Shown: positions 8,452 through 21,145, numbered from the stretch's first letter. The stretch: DNA of 64,000 nucleotides from Hortaea werneckii (GCA_037044905.1 JBAOKB010000074.1:186001-250000); one strand, 5' to 3'. A program made the numbers and translations. Notes: generated by a model not told the origin, from the sequence alone.

Positions 8452-10987
8452 CTAAGCCGGAAATCCATCCCCGGGGACTCCTCCCTCCTCTGCGTGCCCG
8501 CCTTGCTGCTGCAGGCGTGACTTCTCCGGACTCTTCCCCTTCCCACCCCCATTCCCACCAGCCGCCAACCCTCCCTTCCCCAACTCCTCCAACGACGGCG
8601 CCCCCTCCACGTATTTAGCCTTATAGATCCAGCTGTTCCCCGCCATACTCATGCCCGCCTCAGCGGCCTTGCGGTACAGCGCCGCGGCTTTTTTGAGGTC
8701 CTTCTTGCAGCCCATGCCCTGGGTATAGCAGAAGCCGGCTTCGGCGAGGGCGTCGCAGTCGCCCCAGCCGGCGGCGACTTCGTAGCAGCGCAGGGCGAGG
8801 GTTTTGTCTTTGGAGCAGCCCCAGCCGTTCATGTACGAGATGCCCAGCTCGTAGATGGCGAGGGCGAATTGGGCGCGGCGGTTTTTGCGCTCTTGGGCTT
8901 CGGTGGCGGAGACGGAGGCGGAAGTGGAAGCCGGGTCGGTAGTGGTGGTGGTGGTGGTGGTGGTGGTGACGGTCGCTTCGACGTCCCCGAATTCGAGTCC
9001 GGAGGATTCGATCGCGCGGCGCAGCCAGCTGACGCCTTCTTCTTGGTTCGGCCGCATGCCCCACCCGTGTCGGCACGCGAGGGCGTACAGGAGCATGGCG
9101 GTTGGGAGGCCGGCGCGCGCGGCTAGGCGGAGATGGTAGGTGGATTTGTTGAGGTTGCCGGAGGAGTGGGTCTGGATTCCGATTTCCAGGTGTTCGTCTG
9201 GGGTCAGCTCGGTGGATAAAGCGCGCTGGTGCAATGCGGTTGGGGGCATGGGACGGATAGTACGCCCCGAGCTCCCGGATTGCACGGAGGCCTCTGAGCG
9301 GTGGACTGGCGCTGTGCCTAGATTGCTCGGCATCCTGGAGTCGGGATTTGCGGATCGTGAACGTGCTGCTCCTGAGATCTGAGGCCGGTCGAGCCTGCTG
9401 AGACGAGTTCCTGAGATCTTTTCCGAGCCAGTGGAGTTCGCAGGCGATGCTGGTCTGACAGGTGCTGAGTAATTGGATAGATCACTGTCTTCCCGCTTTC
9501 GCTGATGGAAGACATCGTGGTTGGTAGCGACTGGAACTCTCGAGTCGACGTTCTCGCCAAGAGGTAATTGCGGCTTCTTGTCATCCCAGTTGAATTGGTG
9601 GTGGATCCAGGACTCGCGGGCTCCATCGGAATCCCGATCAACAGTCCGTCCACGCGGTAAGGCGTATTTGGCGTAGACGTATGAAGGCGCCGGTTGCGGT
9701 CCACTCTCTGAAAACTCCGTTTGGTCCGGCCGGGCTGACACAGGTGGTGTGTCTATGTGAATGTTTGCAGGTTGCTGACGAACATCATCCGCAGAGTTCT
9801 GTCTTGTAGAAGGGTTACTTCTGGTTTGAAGGGAAGAGGCTGCTACACTGCTAGCGCCGCTGGCCTTGCGCTGCCGCTGGACACCGTCAGCAGGCGGTCT
9901 GGTGTCAAGTGAAGGCCTGCTGTCAAAGCTTGGTCTCGGCCCCGAAGAGTGCAGACTCTGTCCGCTGCTGCTCAAGGGTCTGGAGAAGTTAAAAGGTGCC
10001 CTCGGTTTTTCTAAGGCGGAAAGCCCTGCTGTCCGGTAGCAGAATGCTCCGAATTCGTTGATGGCGAACGATGAACAGGCCGGACGAGGGGTGAAAAAGG
10101 GGAGTGAGGTCTTGACATGTTGCTGCTGTTGGAAAATTTCCGTGATACTGAAGGAGGTGCTGGGGCACCACCGTACTGCGAGCCTTCTTCATCGCCACTA
10201 TCCTGTCGAACTGCCCTGATACCCGGCGCACTGCGCGGAGACTTCGGGAATGCAGGCGATTTGGGCCTCAACAGGCCACCCTGTCAGATCTGAACGATCG
10301 TTGTGAAGTTGTAGAGCCATCGGTCATCGTACGCGGGTGAGTGGAAGGCAGAGAATCCATGCTGTGTGTAAGACTTGGTACCATTGGCGAGGGCGCCTCG
10401 ACATTGAGCTTTGGGTCTACCGGTTCGGGTGACGCCGCTCTCGGCATGTCAAAGTATCCCTGTGACTTCTGTTGCTGTTCCTGTGGTGCTTGTTCCTCGT
10501 TCTGCGGCTGCTCGTTGGCGTCGTAGAATGGCGTCGTGGTGGTGTGGTCGATGCTCGGTTGGTTGGCATGTCCCATCATCGGATAGAAGCTTTTCGGACG
10601 ATGAACCTCCTCACCGCTGATAGCCATGCCCGCCTTGCCCGGCGAAGTAGGGCTACCATCCTCCAATATCTCAGGGACCTCGCTCATCGTGCTCATGTTG
10701 CTTTCGCTGCCACCGCTGGTGCTCCTGAAGTATCCTGGTCGGTTCGCTAGCTCTTGTGAAACCACATTGTATGGCAGCCTGCTTATGCGCCGGCCGTTTC
10801 TCTCCTGCTCGAACTGCTTCGCCAGTATCCTCGAGTGCATTGCGAAGGCGTCAAGAGGAGACAATGCCGGCGGGACCTCACCGGCGCGCGGCGATGGTAA
10901 ATCCATCTGGAAAGGGAAGCGCGGCCTCTGGGGCGTATCCGAACGATGATCATCTTCGAGGTTGAGGTTTTCGGGTCGCGGACCCAT
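8452..10987 (-). CDS. nif1: Sel1-repeat protein, Nif1-like cell-cycle regulator (two apparent frame breaks)
   Basis: In fission yeast Nif1 is a Sel1-repeat inhibitor of the mitotic inducer Nim1; filamentous-fungal proteins of this architecture are usually named after it. Start at MGPRPENL (10987). The long disordered N-terminus contains SPLDAFAMHSRILAKQFEQ and GRRISRLPYN, which I associate with this group. The C-terminal third has Sel1 units (AARAGLPTAMLLYALACRHG; YELGISYMNGWGCSKDKTLA; GFCYTQGMGCKKDLKKAA). Two single-base deletions are needed to read through. Near 10281-10290, SFRSD jumps to QGGLLRPKSPAFPKSPRS. Near 10008-10016, GQQGFPP jumps to LEKPRAPFNFSRPLSSS. Neither gap holds an intron. 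A poly-Thr run interrupts the Sel1 region. The tail is disordered. Confidence 0.75.
8938..8967. repeat. Trinucleotide repeat encoding poly-Thr
   Basis: GGT/AGT repeat on the plus strand (ACC/ACT codons on the coding strand), giving about ten consecutive Thr in the linker between Sel1 units of the Nif1-like protein. Length is likely polymorphic. Confidence 0.85.
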
Positions 10988-12908
10988 CTTGAAGACGAGG
11001 GGGTAACGGGGAGGGGATGGATTCACTCATGCATGTAGCGGGACAGTTGAATCTAGTGATTGAAAGTCGATGCGGTGGCGATGGTGTCGATGGCGGGCTG
11101 GATCAGGTGTGGTGTGGTGTGGTGTGGTATAGTGTAGTGGCGAGGGATGTGGTAGCGCTCGTGTGTGGTCGTATTGGGTGGCTATGTTTGCCCAGTGTTT
11201 CTATTCCGGACGCGCTTCTCGACAGCCCCAGAGCTGGCGGAAGTCAATTGATGAACCTAAGGAGCGGACGACAATCGCTTGTCCAGACGGATTGTCAATG
11301 GCACTGCCACGGGAGAGGCAATGATACGCTGCCTTGTTGGATGGATAGGAAGAGTATGCGAATCGGGCACATGAAAGGCAATGAAGAGAATAATCGCTGC
11401 TCACTAAACGTACTACTGTAACTCTCCTCTCTCGCTCGCTCGCTCTCCATCCCCTAGCAAGGACCCTTCATGAAACCGTCCGACCAATGCTGGACTAAAC
11501 GGGACAAGCGTCTGTCAAGACCCTGCACGACACAACTCCAACCGAGATAATTCTCCGGAGAAGAATTTCCGCCCATGCATTCGGATGGCTACATAGTACG
11601 AGTTCACTGCATACATAATACATACTGTGTAGTAGTAGTAGTATCACCGTGGGCAGACGATTCATCGCCTCATGGCGTCATGGCATCAGGTCGTCAGGTC
11701 GACGGCCGGCTCACAGTCTCCAGAATGAGCCATGCTAGGGAGCAGCTGGATGTATAGGACGATACTGCACCTGGAGGTGGGTAATAGCATGGAAGGACCT
11801 TGGAAGCCCGTTGGCGTCGCAATCAGCGGGCGTGAATCCGTGCGAAGAAGGGTGGCGCCCGGGGAAAAAATGGGCCTGCCGTCTGCTGCAAGCTGCTCGG
11901 CATCTGACCTTCTAAATGCAGGTACAGTACAGTACAGGACACTACTCGGAGGCACTGACAGACGTCAATACTGTCCAGCACGGCCATAATAGTATCCGTC
12001 TTATCATACCCATCACCATGGCCCCCCGCTGACGACTCTGCTGCTGTCAACACACTGTCGCACTGGAAACGCCCTTCCTTTTTTTCTCTTCCCCAGCTTC
12101 TCATGAATCGGCGCGCCGCCCGTCGTTACTCTGCGCTCCCCCTCATCTCGTTCGGACTAATCTGCGAAGTTCCCCCGAGCCTCAAAGCAAAGACGCCGTA
12201 CAGTCTCAGACTGTATCCTCTCGCGGAGATCGTTCGATGGAGGGAGAATCTGACACTGTTCGGCGTCTTCGGTGATTATTTTCATGATCGTCACCTTTGA
12301 ACCGCGTAACACTGCACAGCCTTCAGCCCTACACTCAGCTTTAGACGGGTGTTCAGTGTAACTACCATTGCGATGAACGACATGGCGGTCTTTTTTTTTT
12401 TTAGAAAAAAAAATGAAAAAAATAAAAAAGGAAACCTATAACTACATGCAAAATATCCGGTTTCAAATGAGAAGGCTTCCCTTTCGCAGATGATCTTAGA
12501 ATGCGGGAAAAGCCAGCAAACTTTCAGGACAGTCGCGATGGGGGCCAGCATGGACTTTCCATACCCGCATCTCGTACTACTGCATTCAACAACACTGTAC
12601 TACCAAAATCGGACAAGAGTTGGCATACAGCCCGATAAAGCTGTACGACTGACTTGAAATAAATGTCTGGTGAAGTTATGGCAAGGCCCTTCAAAAGGTA
12701 AAGCAGTCAAATATTCACATTGCCCTTCCCAAACTTTCAGCCACGAAGTTTACTTCATCTACGAGCCTTCGATACTCCCTGTCTCGCAGAACCAATTTTT
12801 TCGCCAAACTCAACTCCACAGGAAAGGAAAACAAGAGGCGAGACCTCTGGACATCGCAAAAAAGATCACATCGCCAACCCCTTCCGCGCCAACAAGAAAG
12901 AACAGTCA
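10988..12908. other. Long intergenic region upstream of the Nif1-like gene
   Basis: 1.9 kb: promoter and 5' UTR of the Nif1-like gene plus 3' UTR of the next minus-strand gene. Contains (GGTGT)4 at 11106-11125, a GTA microsatellite near 11625-11642 and a T11-13/A8 tract near 12389-12430. Frames here are short and show no domain. No gene called. Confidence 0.4.
11106..11125. repeat. (GGTGT)4 pentanucleotide repeat
   Basis: Four perfect units followed by decayed ones (GGTAT, AGTGT), 120-140 bp upstream of the Nif1-like start, so probably in its 5' UTR or core promoter, where it reads (ACACC)n. Confidence 0.8.
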
Positions 12909-15662
12909 TCACATCCAATTAAAAGCGCTCAACCGCCTCTGCATCTGCCCTACCGGTCTCTGAACCCCATCCTGACGACCTCCTCCTCCTCCTCCCACAC
13001 TCCCCCTCCGCAGCTCTTGCAACCCCCTGTCACCACCACCACGGCCGCCGCCGTCCACACCCGCAGGCGTCACGACCCGGATCATCTTCCGCAGATCCTC
13101 GCGTCGCTTCTCCGCCTTGCTTTCCCGCCAACTTTCCATCAGACCCCCAAAGATCCCCGCGGGTTTCGTGACCGTGTTATTACCAGCATTACCGCCGCCC
13201 ATTTCCGACGCGGACAACTCCTCTTTCAGGCCCGCGATCCGCTCGTTCATAGGTCGCGCGGGCGTCTGGATGTGCGTGATGGCTTGCGCCGCTGCTGGAA
13301 GGTCCTTGGACCGCTGGCGATGTTTCGGGGATTGCTGCGCTGTGGGCGAGCGGATCCGGTCGAAGGAGGTTTTGGACTGCGTGGACCAGCCGAGATGAAT
13401 TGGAGGGGGTTTGCCGCTGGAAGAAGGGCTCGGGAGCAAATGCGGTGATTCCGGGGACGCGATGCGGTGGTGGTCCGCTGAGGGTTCGTCGTGAGTATAT
13501 TGATACTGTGGCTTCGGGAAGGCAGTGGATGCCGACACCGACGATGCCGGGCCAGCAGTCTGTTTCCCACTTCCAGTCAGTTTCTCCGCATACCGCGCAG
13601 CCCCCTTCAGCACCAGCTGATGCAGCGTCGGCTTCTCCTCCACCACCGCCGAGCGGCCGGACGCGCTATCGCTCCGCAGCGACGCCTCGGGCGTAGTCTC
13701 CGGCGTCTCCAACCGCTGGGCGACGATTTCCGCTGCAAGCAGCGGCACGCCGGGGAGACCTCTTCCTGCTTCGCCTCCTTGCCTTTCTTCTTCTTCTCCT
13801 TCCCACCCCCTTTCCTCTTACCTCCCTCCTTCTTCGTCCGCCGCGACATGACATGCGGGTAATACATCGAAACGCGATCCTCACCGCCATCGTCCGCACG
13901 AGTCCTCCCCGCCCGTTCCTTTTTCATCTTCTTCTTAGCCAACGGCAGCGCCTTGGCAGACACGACCGACATCTTCTTCGGCAGGGCAGTAGCGAAAGGA
14001 GGTGAAATGGGGGTCGTACCACTCGTACTGCTCCCCCGACTTGGACGCGGCGGTGGCGTGGTCGAGAGCCGGAGGGGGAAGGATCCGTGGCCGTCGCTTG
14101 AGCCTCTGCTGCTGGACAGTGAAGCCCCGCTTCCTGAGCGGAGGTGGAAGGGCGATGGGCTGATTCTTTCGCTTTTTGACTGGACGCTGCTCCTCGAAGA
14201 GAAGTCGTTGTCGGCGCTTTCGCGTCGCAAGTGGGTTCCTGACCAAGGTTTGGCGTGGAAGAGCGGCTGCGGCACCATTTTCATCTGCACGCGGACGTCG
14301 TCCGTCTCGGATCCTCGGGACGCTGCTGGTGAGCTGGAGGGTTGGCGGTATCGCTCTTGCTGCTCCTCCCTCAGTAAGAAGTGGTAATCTTGCGCGATCC
14401 TCAACGCCTCGTCTTTGGCGAGCTGGTCCTCGTACTCTTCCCCCTCACCGATTCTGGACTCCCGTTCCCGTCCAGACGATGGAATGTAGTTACCATAAGA
14501 CAAAGTCCGCGACCCTCGAATCCTCGCCCTCCCGCGATCTTCGTCCGTCTGATCAAACCTCGGATTGTGGACGACCTTCTCCCTCGAAACTGCACGACCA
14601 TGACCACCCTTAAACGCTCCGGCGCATGAAAAGCAAACCCCGTAGCCTTCCACTCACCCGCCGGCGGCGGCAGCGGCGGCGAAGGCATCTCATACGAAAA
14701 CAACGGCACCCGCGACTCCCTAGGCGACGCCAACAGCCGCTCCCGTCCATACTCATCGATCAGCGTCGGCAAAACCGGAGACGGCAGCGAAGTCGGAAAT
14801 TCCAGCGACGGCACCGTCCAGCATCGAAACCTTCCCGCAAAACCATCCGCATCGGCTCCTGCGACCTCGTGGTCTTCCTCGTCAACGTCTGCTGCGCGCG
14901 GAGTTCCTCCGGGAGTAAGTGCACGGCGCCCGGTGCTTGGATCAGCTCTTGAGCTTTCTCGAGCGAGACGGTGCGGAGGTGCTTCTTGGGCACTTGGGCG
15001 GAGGCCGGGGGCGGGGGTAAGAGGATCGAGGGTCTTGAGCCGGAGGAGGGACGGGGGGAGGGCGTTGTTGCTCGGCTTGGGGAGGCTGAGGCGGTTGGCG
15101 AGGGGGTTACGATGAGGGGACGGTAGGCGCGGGGTTCGAGGAGTTGGGGTTGCGAGATAGGTTGCTGCTGTTGCTGCTGGGTTTTCTCTACGAGCTGCGA
15201 GGTGCTGGCGCTGTATGCGATCGGGCGGAGGAGGAGGTTGGTGTCCTGGTCGGCGAAGTCGGCGCTCCGCCAGTCTGGTAAGGGGGGTACTTCTGGGACT
15301 TCTTCCGGTTGGGAATCCCATTCCGGATCCCATTGGCTGACTGTGCGACTATACACGCTTGAAGACCTTCGGCCGGAGGACGAGGGGCATTGGGAGATGC
15401 CGGAGTCGAAGGAGGAAGCGCGTTGGTGAGGACGGAGCGGCGTTGGAGGGAGCGGCTTGAGGTGGTCGGGCGGTGGTGTTCGCTTGATGAAGGTTTGGAA
15501 AGATGGAACGGACTGCTCCATCCCCCTCAGAGAAGAAGACGAGGATCCGTTTTTGAGTATCGGTGGGCGCTTGACGCTACTGCTGTCTCTTGGTTGTGGA
15601 CCCGGCATCTTCCAATCTTGAGTACGTGCATATAACGACACCGGCTTCGAGTCGATATACAT
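12909..15662 (-). CDS. Large disordered Ser/Pro-rich protein, unknown function (three apparent frame breaks)
   Basis: No domain recognised. Start taken at MYIDSKPVSLYARTQDWKM (15662); MPGPQPRD at 15608 is an alternative. Read across frames it is a single protein of about 900 aa, mostly disordered (Pro, Ser, Arg), with a Gln run near 15170 and some conserved-looking islands: SLEKAQELIQAPGAVHLLPE, PSLEFPTSLPSPVLPTLIDE, KDEALRIAQDYHFLLREEQQ, EKPTLHQLVLKGAARYAEKL, MESWRESKAEKRREDLRKMI. One missing base each at about 14850 (FDA to WTVPSLEF), 14627 (HAPER to FKGGHGRAVS) and 13757 (EE to GLPGVPLLAAEIVAQR, in a G run) joins the four frames. The last island is basic and helical. Function unknown; continuity across frames is inferred from composition and abutting frames, not from homology. 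Confidence 0.6.
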
Positions 15663-16076
15663 GATTTCTGCAATACTGGTATGATCATGCAGTATTCTGA
15701 GATGGTCTGAAAAGTAAGTCGAAGGATATGAAACAAAGAAGATCTTGTATGTGAGAGATAGTCCGGGTCGGCATGGGCATGGAATCTCAACAATGCGCCG
15801 CCTGCAAGACAAAGAAACCATCCTTGAGAAAGACCAGATCCGGTATCTTTTGCGTCACTACTCCCAATGTATTAGCTTTTGGCAGGAAAAAATCTCACCC
15901 GTGGTAGCGTGTAACCCCAAACTTGAACAGACCGGTCCCAAAGTCTTTCGCAGGGGCATAGATCTCCAACATTTCCTATCAGTAAATAATGAGTACACCC
16001 ACCACCCTGCCCACTCCCACAGAAACACCAGACAACATCTACCACCATTCAAACCCACCAACCCACCAACCCACAA

Positions 16077-16464
16077 TCACCCCTTCCCCATCGCACCCAC
16101 CTTCTCCAGCTCCGCCGCCTGCGGCGTCTGCGGCAGATCGACCAGCACAGCCGGATCGTTCTCGCGCTGCTTATACATCGCGACTCGCTTCTGGTAAACC
16201 CAACCATTAGCCACCAACAAAAGAAGAAAAGAACATCGAGAAACTCCGCGGCATAGTAGAGAGGAGTCGCACATCTCGCTCCTCAGGACTCAAGTCCCCA
16301 AGAGCCAAGGGCCGGGAATTCCGCCGGATGCGTTCGGGCGAGGAGGACGTGGCGTCCAGCTCGACGGGCTGCTCGTCGTGGCTAGCGGAAGCGGAGGGAG
16401 TGGTGAGGTCGGCTTTCGCTGTTTGGACGACGGGTGAGATTGGGGGTGCTTTTGATGTTGACAT
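16077..16464 (-). CDS. Small hypothetical protein (one apparent frame break)
   Basis: Starts MSTSKAPPISPVVQTAK (16464). After a Ser/Arg stretch comes a conserved-looking core LSPEERDVRLLSTMPRSFSMFF, which then runs into a stop at 16207. Removing one T from the T run at about 16220-16230 continues it as LLLLVANGWVYQKRVAMYK to DLPQTPQAAELEKVGAMGKG, ending at 16077. That gives about 128 aa with a short hydrophobic segment (FFLLLLVANGWVY) that could be a membrane anchor. Not assigned to a family. The two halves fit compositionally, but an intron model cannot be excluded. Confidence 0.45.
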
Positions 16465-16954
16465 GGTGGAAATGAGGTGTGTGTAGGAAAGGGTATGAAC
16501 AGGGCTGGAAAGATGATGTTGCGCGTTGTGCTTTTCGCACAGAGGTAGGTGAGGTTGGCTTGGGGGGACAGGGTCATGCGAAAGCTGAGAGCTGTGAGCT
16601 ATATCGCGATTCTCGAGATTCGGATAAGCGAAGGAGGATCTAGGACTGCGCGGCAGTACAATGCGCGGCTGAAGTGGCGTAGGTCGCAGGAGATGTAAGA
16701 TCTGAAACGCGATTGCCCCACCGCCAAGGCAACAGTGTGCCCATGTACCCAGGTAGAGCGAAGGAATGTGCAAGCAAGCGAGCTCAGAACTGCAATGGTG
16801 GTGAACGTGGAAAAGCGAAAAACTGTTTCGCTGCTTTACAATGCCTTCTACTATGTATATGCGTGGGGACTACTAGATAGGTCCCAGTAAATGTATCCAA
16901 CGATCGCTCAAACGCGGCAATAAGAAACAAAACTCCGTCGCAGGTCCGACATGC
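16465..16954. other. Intergenic region
   Basis: 490 bp: promoter of the small hypothetical gene and 3' UTR of the sulfate permease gene, both minus strand. Nothing further seen. Confidence 0.45.
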
Positions 16955-19639
16955 TCACTCCATCAAGTGGACGCATACTCTGTGCTTAGCTGTTTTTCTG
17001 GTGGTCGGGCCCATGTTTCGCTCGAGGATCTCGGCCGTGTGAATAGCGCTCTGAAGCGCACTGGTAAGGTCGATGTGGAAGTAAGGCCTATTAAGACCCT
17101 GCACCACAGCGACTCCTGTATCCTTTTCAGGGACGCCTTCTTTGTATGCCTTGCTATTTTGTAGCTGCTTATCAAGGTCTTCGCTGTCATCACTGTCGGC
17201 CTCCTCGATCGGCTCGACTTCTTCGCGTCGACTTTGCTGTCTGCTGAGGGATCGTCCGGCCTCGATGTCTTGCTGTTGCAATCGCGTCTCGCGGCGGTTT
17301 TCAGCATCTTCCGCTGCAGCTGCGGCGCTATCAAAACCTCCCATCTCGGCGACACTGAAGATGGCTTTCCATCGGTGGAATCCATCGTCTTCCTCAACAC
17401 TAGGATATCCGAAGCCAGCGGCTGCCAAAGCACGCTTCGTCCAGCGGTTGTTGATGCAGGCAAAGTGCCACTGCACCTTTTCAGGCGTGGTGTAGCGGTC
17501 TAGCTGGTTTCGTACATCGATCAAGTGCTGCACAGAGGTAAGGTCAACGTTATTGACGGAAGAGAAGTCGAGGATAATGGCCTTGAGGGTGGGTCGGTCA
17601 TCTTGGACAAGGGAGGGCTCTTGTGGCTTGCGAGAGCGGCCTGCATCGTTCCACGGTCTGTCTCCCAGCCTTGGAAAGCTGTGAGGGTTCGTCCGACGAG
17701 TTCTCCTTGAAGATCACATCCGTCATATAGTCCAAGTAATGATTTGCGTTGGGGTAGTTGTAGCCCTCGGAAAACCTGTAAATGAAGATACCGGGATATG
17801 GATGCTCGGCATGGATAAGGGGGTTGGAGCCATCCTCGTGGTCGATAGGTAGGAAAATGTTACGCGCTGACTTGTCCGGATCATTACCAGGCATCGATTG
17901 AGGTCCCTCGGGCCATATTTGGCGTCGCTGCCTTCGACAAGGTGGTCACCAATGACTGAGTGAATCTTCACCCTGCCAAGGAAGCGCCCGCGGGCCTTGA
18001 AGACACGGAAGAGCAGAAGCGCAAGCGAGGCGCAGACCGTGGTGTACACGCCGTATTCGATGGTCGAGAAAACGGTTACCAAGACACCTGCGAAGAAGAT
18101 AATGACCTCGATAGGTGAAATTCGCCAGAACTGGTAGACGGTATTTGGTGGGGTGACCAAATCTCCCACAGCGTGGATGATAACAGCGGACAGCACGGAG
18201 TTTGGGATGTAGAAGAAGACCGCCGTCAAAGCGTAGATGGCAATCAAGACGACAGCCGCCGTAATGACACCAGCAAATGGCGTGCGTACGCCAGCTTTCG
18301 ATTTGATGGCCGTCCGCGAAAAAGAGCCGGTGGCCGGATAACCTCCCACAAAAGGAGATAGGAGATTGGTAACTCCGATAGCGACAATTTCTTGCGAGGG
18401 TTGATGGTGTAGTTGTTGATCCGGCCGAACGACTTCGCAATAGAGATATGTTCGATCAACAAGACAATGACGGTAGCCGGAAGCTCGCTCGCAAACAGAC
18501 TGATGATGTCGCTGGTGACAACGGGGACACCAGCGTCCTGGAATCCTCTAGGAACCCGGCCCAGAATGGCGAAGGGTGATCTCTCTGAGTCCTTACCATT
18601 CAGATCCAGGTTGCAGAGCCAGCCGATAAGCGTGTACAGTAGGATCACAAATACGGAACGGAGCGTGTTGCAAAAGAACCAGATCTTTCTGCGATTGGGC
18701 TGCTTCCGGGCCATGTAATTGAAACCAGAGCGGACAAGGTACAGCATGGCAAGGCAAGACAATCCCAGCGCAGCATCCAAGAAGTGTCCGGCAGATGCTT
18801 CAATGTGTTGATGATAACCCTATAAGTCGAATCGCGAGTATCCACAAGGTCGGCGCTGATGCCCATCAATGAGCGCACCTGACCGCAAGCAATGTTGATC
18901 GCGGCTCCGGTCATGAATGCTGAAATGGAGGCGAGTGAGATGAAGTCGACAAGCCATCCTAGGCGGATGAGTCCGAGGAAACAGACGATAGCGCCACCAA
19001 TGATGGCGAGAGCAGATGCCACCACGTGCGGCTCGAGGTCTGGCCGAACTTCCTGGACATGCAAGACGACGTTTCCAGTGATAGTAGACATTACAGCGAC
19101 AGGCTTTTCTCAATTAGCATCGACCTTATCCGATACAATCTCTAAATTGTACTTACACCGATAGTGATGTCCTTGGAGGTTGCAAAAAACCAGTAGACCA
19201 ACACACCCATGAAAGATGAATAGAGACCGAATTCGACAGGCAACTCCGCAAGTTTGGCATATGCCATACCTTGTGGAATGACAACCGCTCCAATGGTGAT
19301 GCCTATGATGAATGTGAGTACGGTGCCGAGAAGGTCTGCAAAAAGAACTACTGACCAGCTACCAGATCACCGGCAAGCCACTGCAGGTTGTACAGGTGAA
19401 TCCATGACAAAAGGGAAAAGGCTTTTGAAGTATTCCCACCACGCGTGGCCGGAAGGCCAAGTGTTGGCCATCCATTCCCAGATGGTCGGTTCGTACTCCA
19501 CGTAGTTGTCGGCGCTCTCTACAGAGAATACAGACTCTCCGCGTGAGAGTTTGGTGTCGCCAGTTTCGTTCCGGTAGTCGAGTTTGATACCTAAGGCCTT
19601 GGCCACGCCATGGCCGGCCTTTGTTCTTGCGTTCTCCAT
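16955..19639 (-). CDS. Sulfate permease (SulP/SLC26) with STAS domain, several apparent frame breaks
   Basis: Plasma-membrane high-affinity sulfate uptake, feeding cysteine and methionine synthesis. Exons 19356-19639, 19157-19302 and 16955-19103; the introns (53 nt, 53 nt) restore AGDLVAGITIGAVVIPQGMA and DITIGPVAVMSTITG. Typical SulP segments: AYAKLAELPVEFGLYSSF, FMTGAAINIACGQVRSLMG, LGLSCLAMLYLVRSGFNY, QEIVAIGVTNLLSPFVGGYP, GSFSRTAIKSKAGVRTPFAG. A C-terminal STAS domain includes AIILDFSSVNNVDLTSVQHL and RPYFHIDLTSALQSAIHTAE. Frame breaks near 19403 (two bases lost or one gained), 18783, 18399, 17898, 17703 and 17617 (one base lost each); the family sequence resumes immediately each time. 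About 820 aa when read through. Probably an intact gene in a noisy sequence; a decayed gene is less likely because every domain motif is intact. Confidence 0.85.
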
Positions 19640-21145
19640 GGCGGCTTCGTGTGTAGTTAGAAGCTTGGGGTCTGGGCGCGTTGAAGCACTTAAAAGAAAT
19701 CAAGAGCTATCGGATTACCATGCGAAAGAGCTGCAAGGTGGCGGAAAGAACCAGAAGCTATGCGGAGTTTGCGGGTCCAATGGGTAAGACGCCACAGCAC
19801 GCTTCCGCGAGCACGCAAGAAGCTGGAGAGGCAGATGGGATGGGATCCAGGTCGCGATTGGTTGTGTCGCAATGTCGACGGGGGTTGGAGTATGCAGACG
19901 AGCTGGCGTGATGCTGAGATCACGACTTCAGAAGGAGGGTGATGGGAACCTGGCACTTCCTTTCTTCGCAGGCCAAAACTCCAATGATCAACAAACACCA
20001 AGGCCGCGTGCGTACCGGAGACGGAGGTCTGCCATGTGGGATGGGGAATGAAACGTTCGTAAACTGGAAAAGCAAACTGTGTTTTACTATCCTACACAGG
20101 CTGTCGTCAGTCTCGAAGCCGCGATCACAAATTACGCATCGTGAGTGGATCCCCGAATGAGGTGATAGGGGTCTAAAGCCGAATGAGGTATGGTACCGTC
20201 TGGGGGAAACAGGGACAAGCACTCAGCAGTCTCGGTGAAGGTGGTTGAACGCCGTTTCAGCACGAGCCTGGCCGCATTCCTTTATCTGAGCGCCAATCAC
20301 CGAGCGGGCGGAAGGCGTGCTCGTCACTCTCCAGATCGACTGCATCTCGAATCCACCGTGTGGCTTGTCCTATCTCTCTGAGACCGTCTTGGGAGTCGCA
20401 CGGCGGCATGAGGCCTCTCCAGCGGCTGAGTGCTTCGCGAACAATTGAGTGTGCTCCGAGGTGAACCTTCGCTTCCGTCTCGACTTACGTCGGCCAAGAT
20501 CGCGAGGGCAAAGGGCGAATAAAGCCCCCAAGCATTAATAATTCCAAGTTTTGATAGAAGTTTCGTTAGGACCGGGCCCGGAGTTAGACAGCCCCGGGTG
20601 AGAATGGACGGGGCTGAGACGGAGCCTCTAGAGACAGAAACGAGTTCGGCATGTATCCTCTCGATCACCGTGACGTGAATCTCACTCGTACAGCTCGGAG
20701 AATCATCGCTCGGCACGGGGCTACTCCGCGGATCAGTAGGGCAAGATCGGACGCGTTCAAATGGCAAAGGCGCGACGGTCGCGCAGTTAGGCCTAATATC
20801 ATGTATTGCTACAGACTTGGGTCGCTCCACACCAACCAAAGGATTCAAGTGCCCCCTAGATAAGGACTATCTCAATCCACCGATAGAACGGCGCTGTGAA
20901 CCTTGCGTGCTTTGGTCTGCATGCGGAAGCGACTCCGCAAATAATGCACTCGAACATAATAATAGGGCTGAGGCGGCCCGTGGCTCGGTACCGAGCTGCG
21001 GTCGCGGTGCCAACAATCCACGTGATCGTTGTGCATTGAGACGCAAAAAAGGTCGTACACGTAGTCAATCTTGAGAATAGGGCGAACGGAGGTGCAGCGG
21101 CAGACGTGTGACTGAACTCTCTTAGAGCTGTCTACGAGCACCGAC
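19640..21145. other. Divergent promoter region (sulfate permease / BUB2)
   Basis: 1.5 kb between two head-to-head genes. I looked for the palindromic Cys3/MetR-type site expected for sulfur genes and did not see a clear one. Frames of up to 174 codons (20324-20848, minus) look like chance. No gene called. Confidence 0.4.

Noticed and set aside
11101..11160. CRISPR-like short repeats
   Set aside because: Simple (GGTGT)n microsatellite without spacers; the host is a eukaryote.
20324..20848. 174-codon minus-strand frame in the sulfate permease/BUB2 gap
   Set aside because: No splice context, no domain, composition like the surrounding non-coding DNA.
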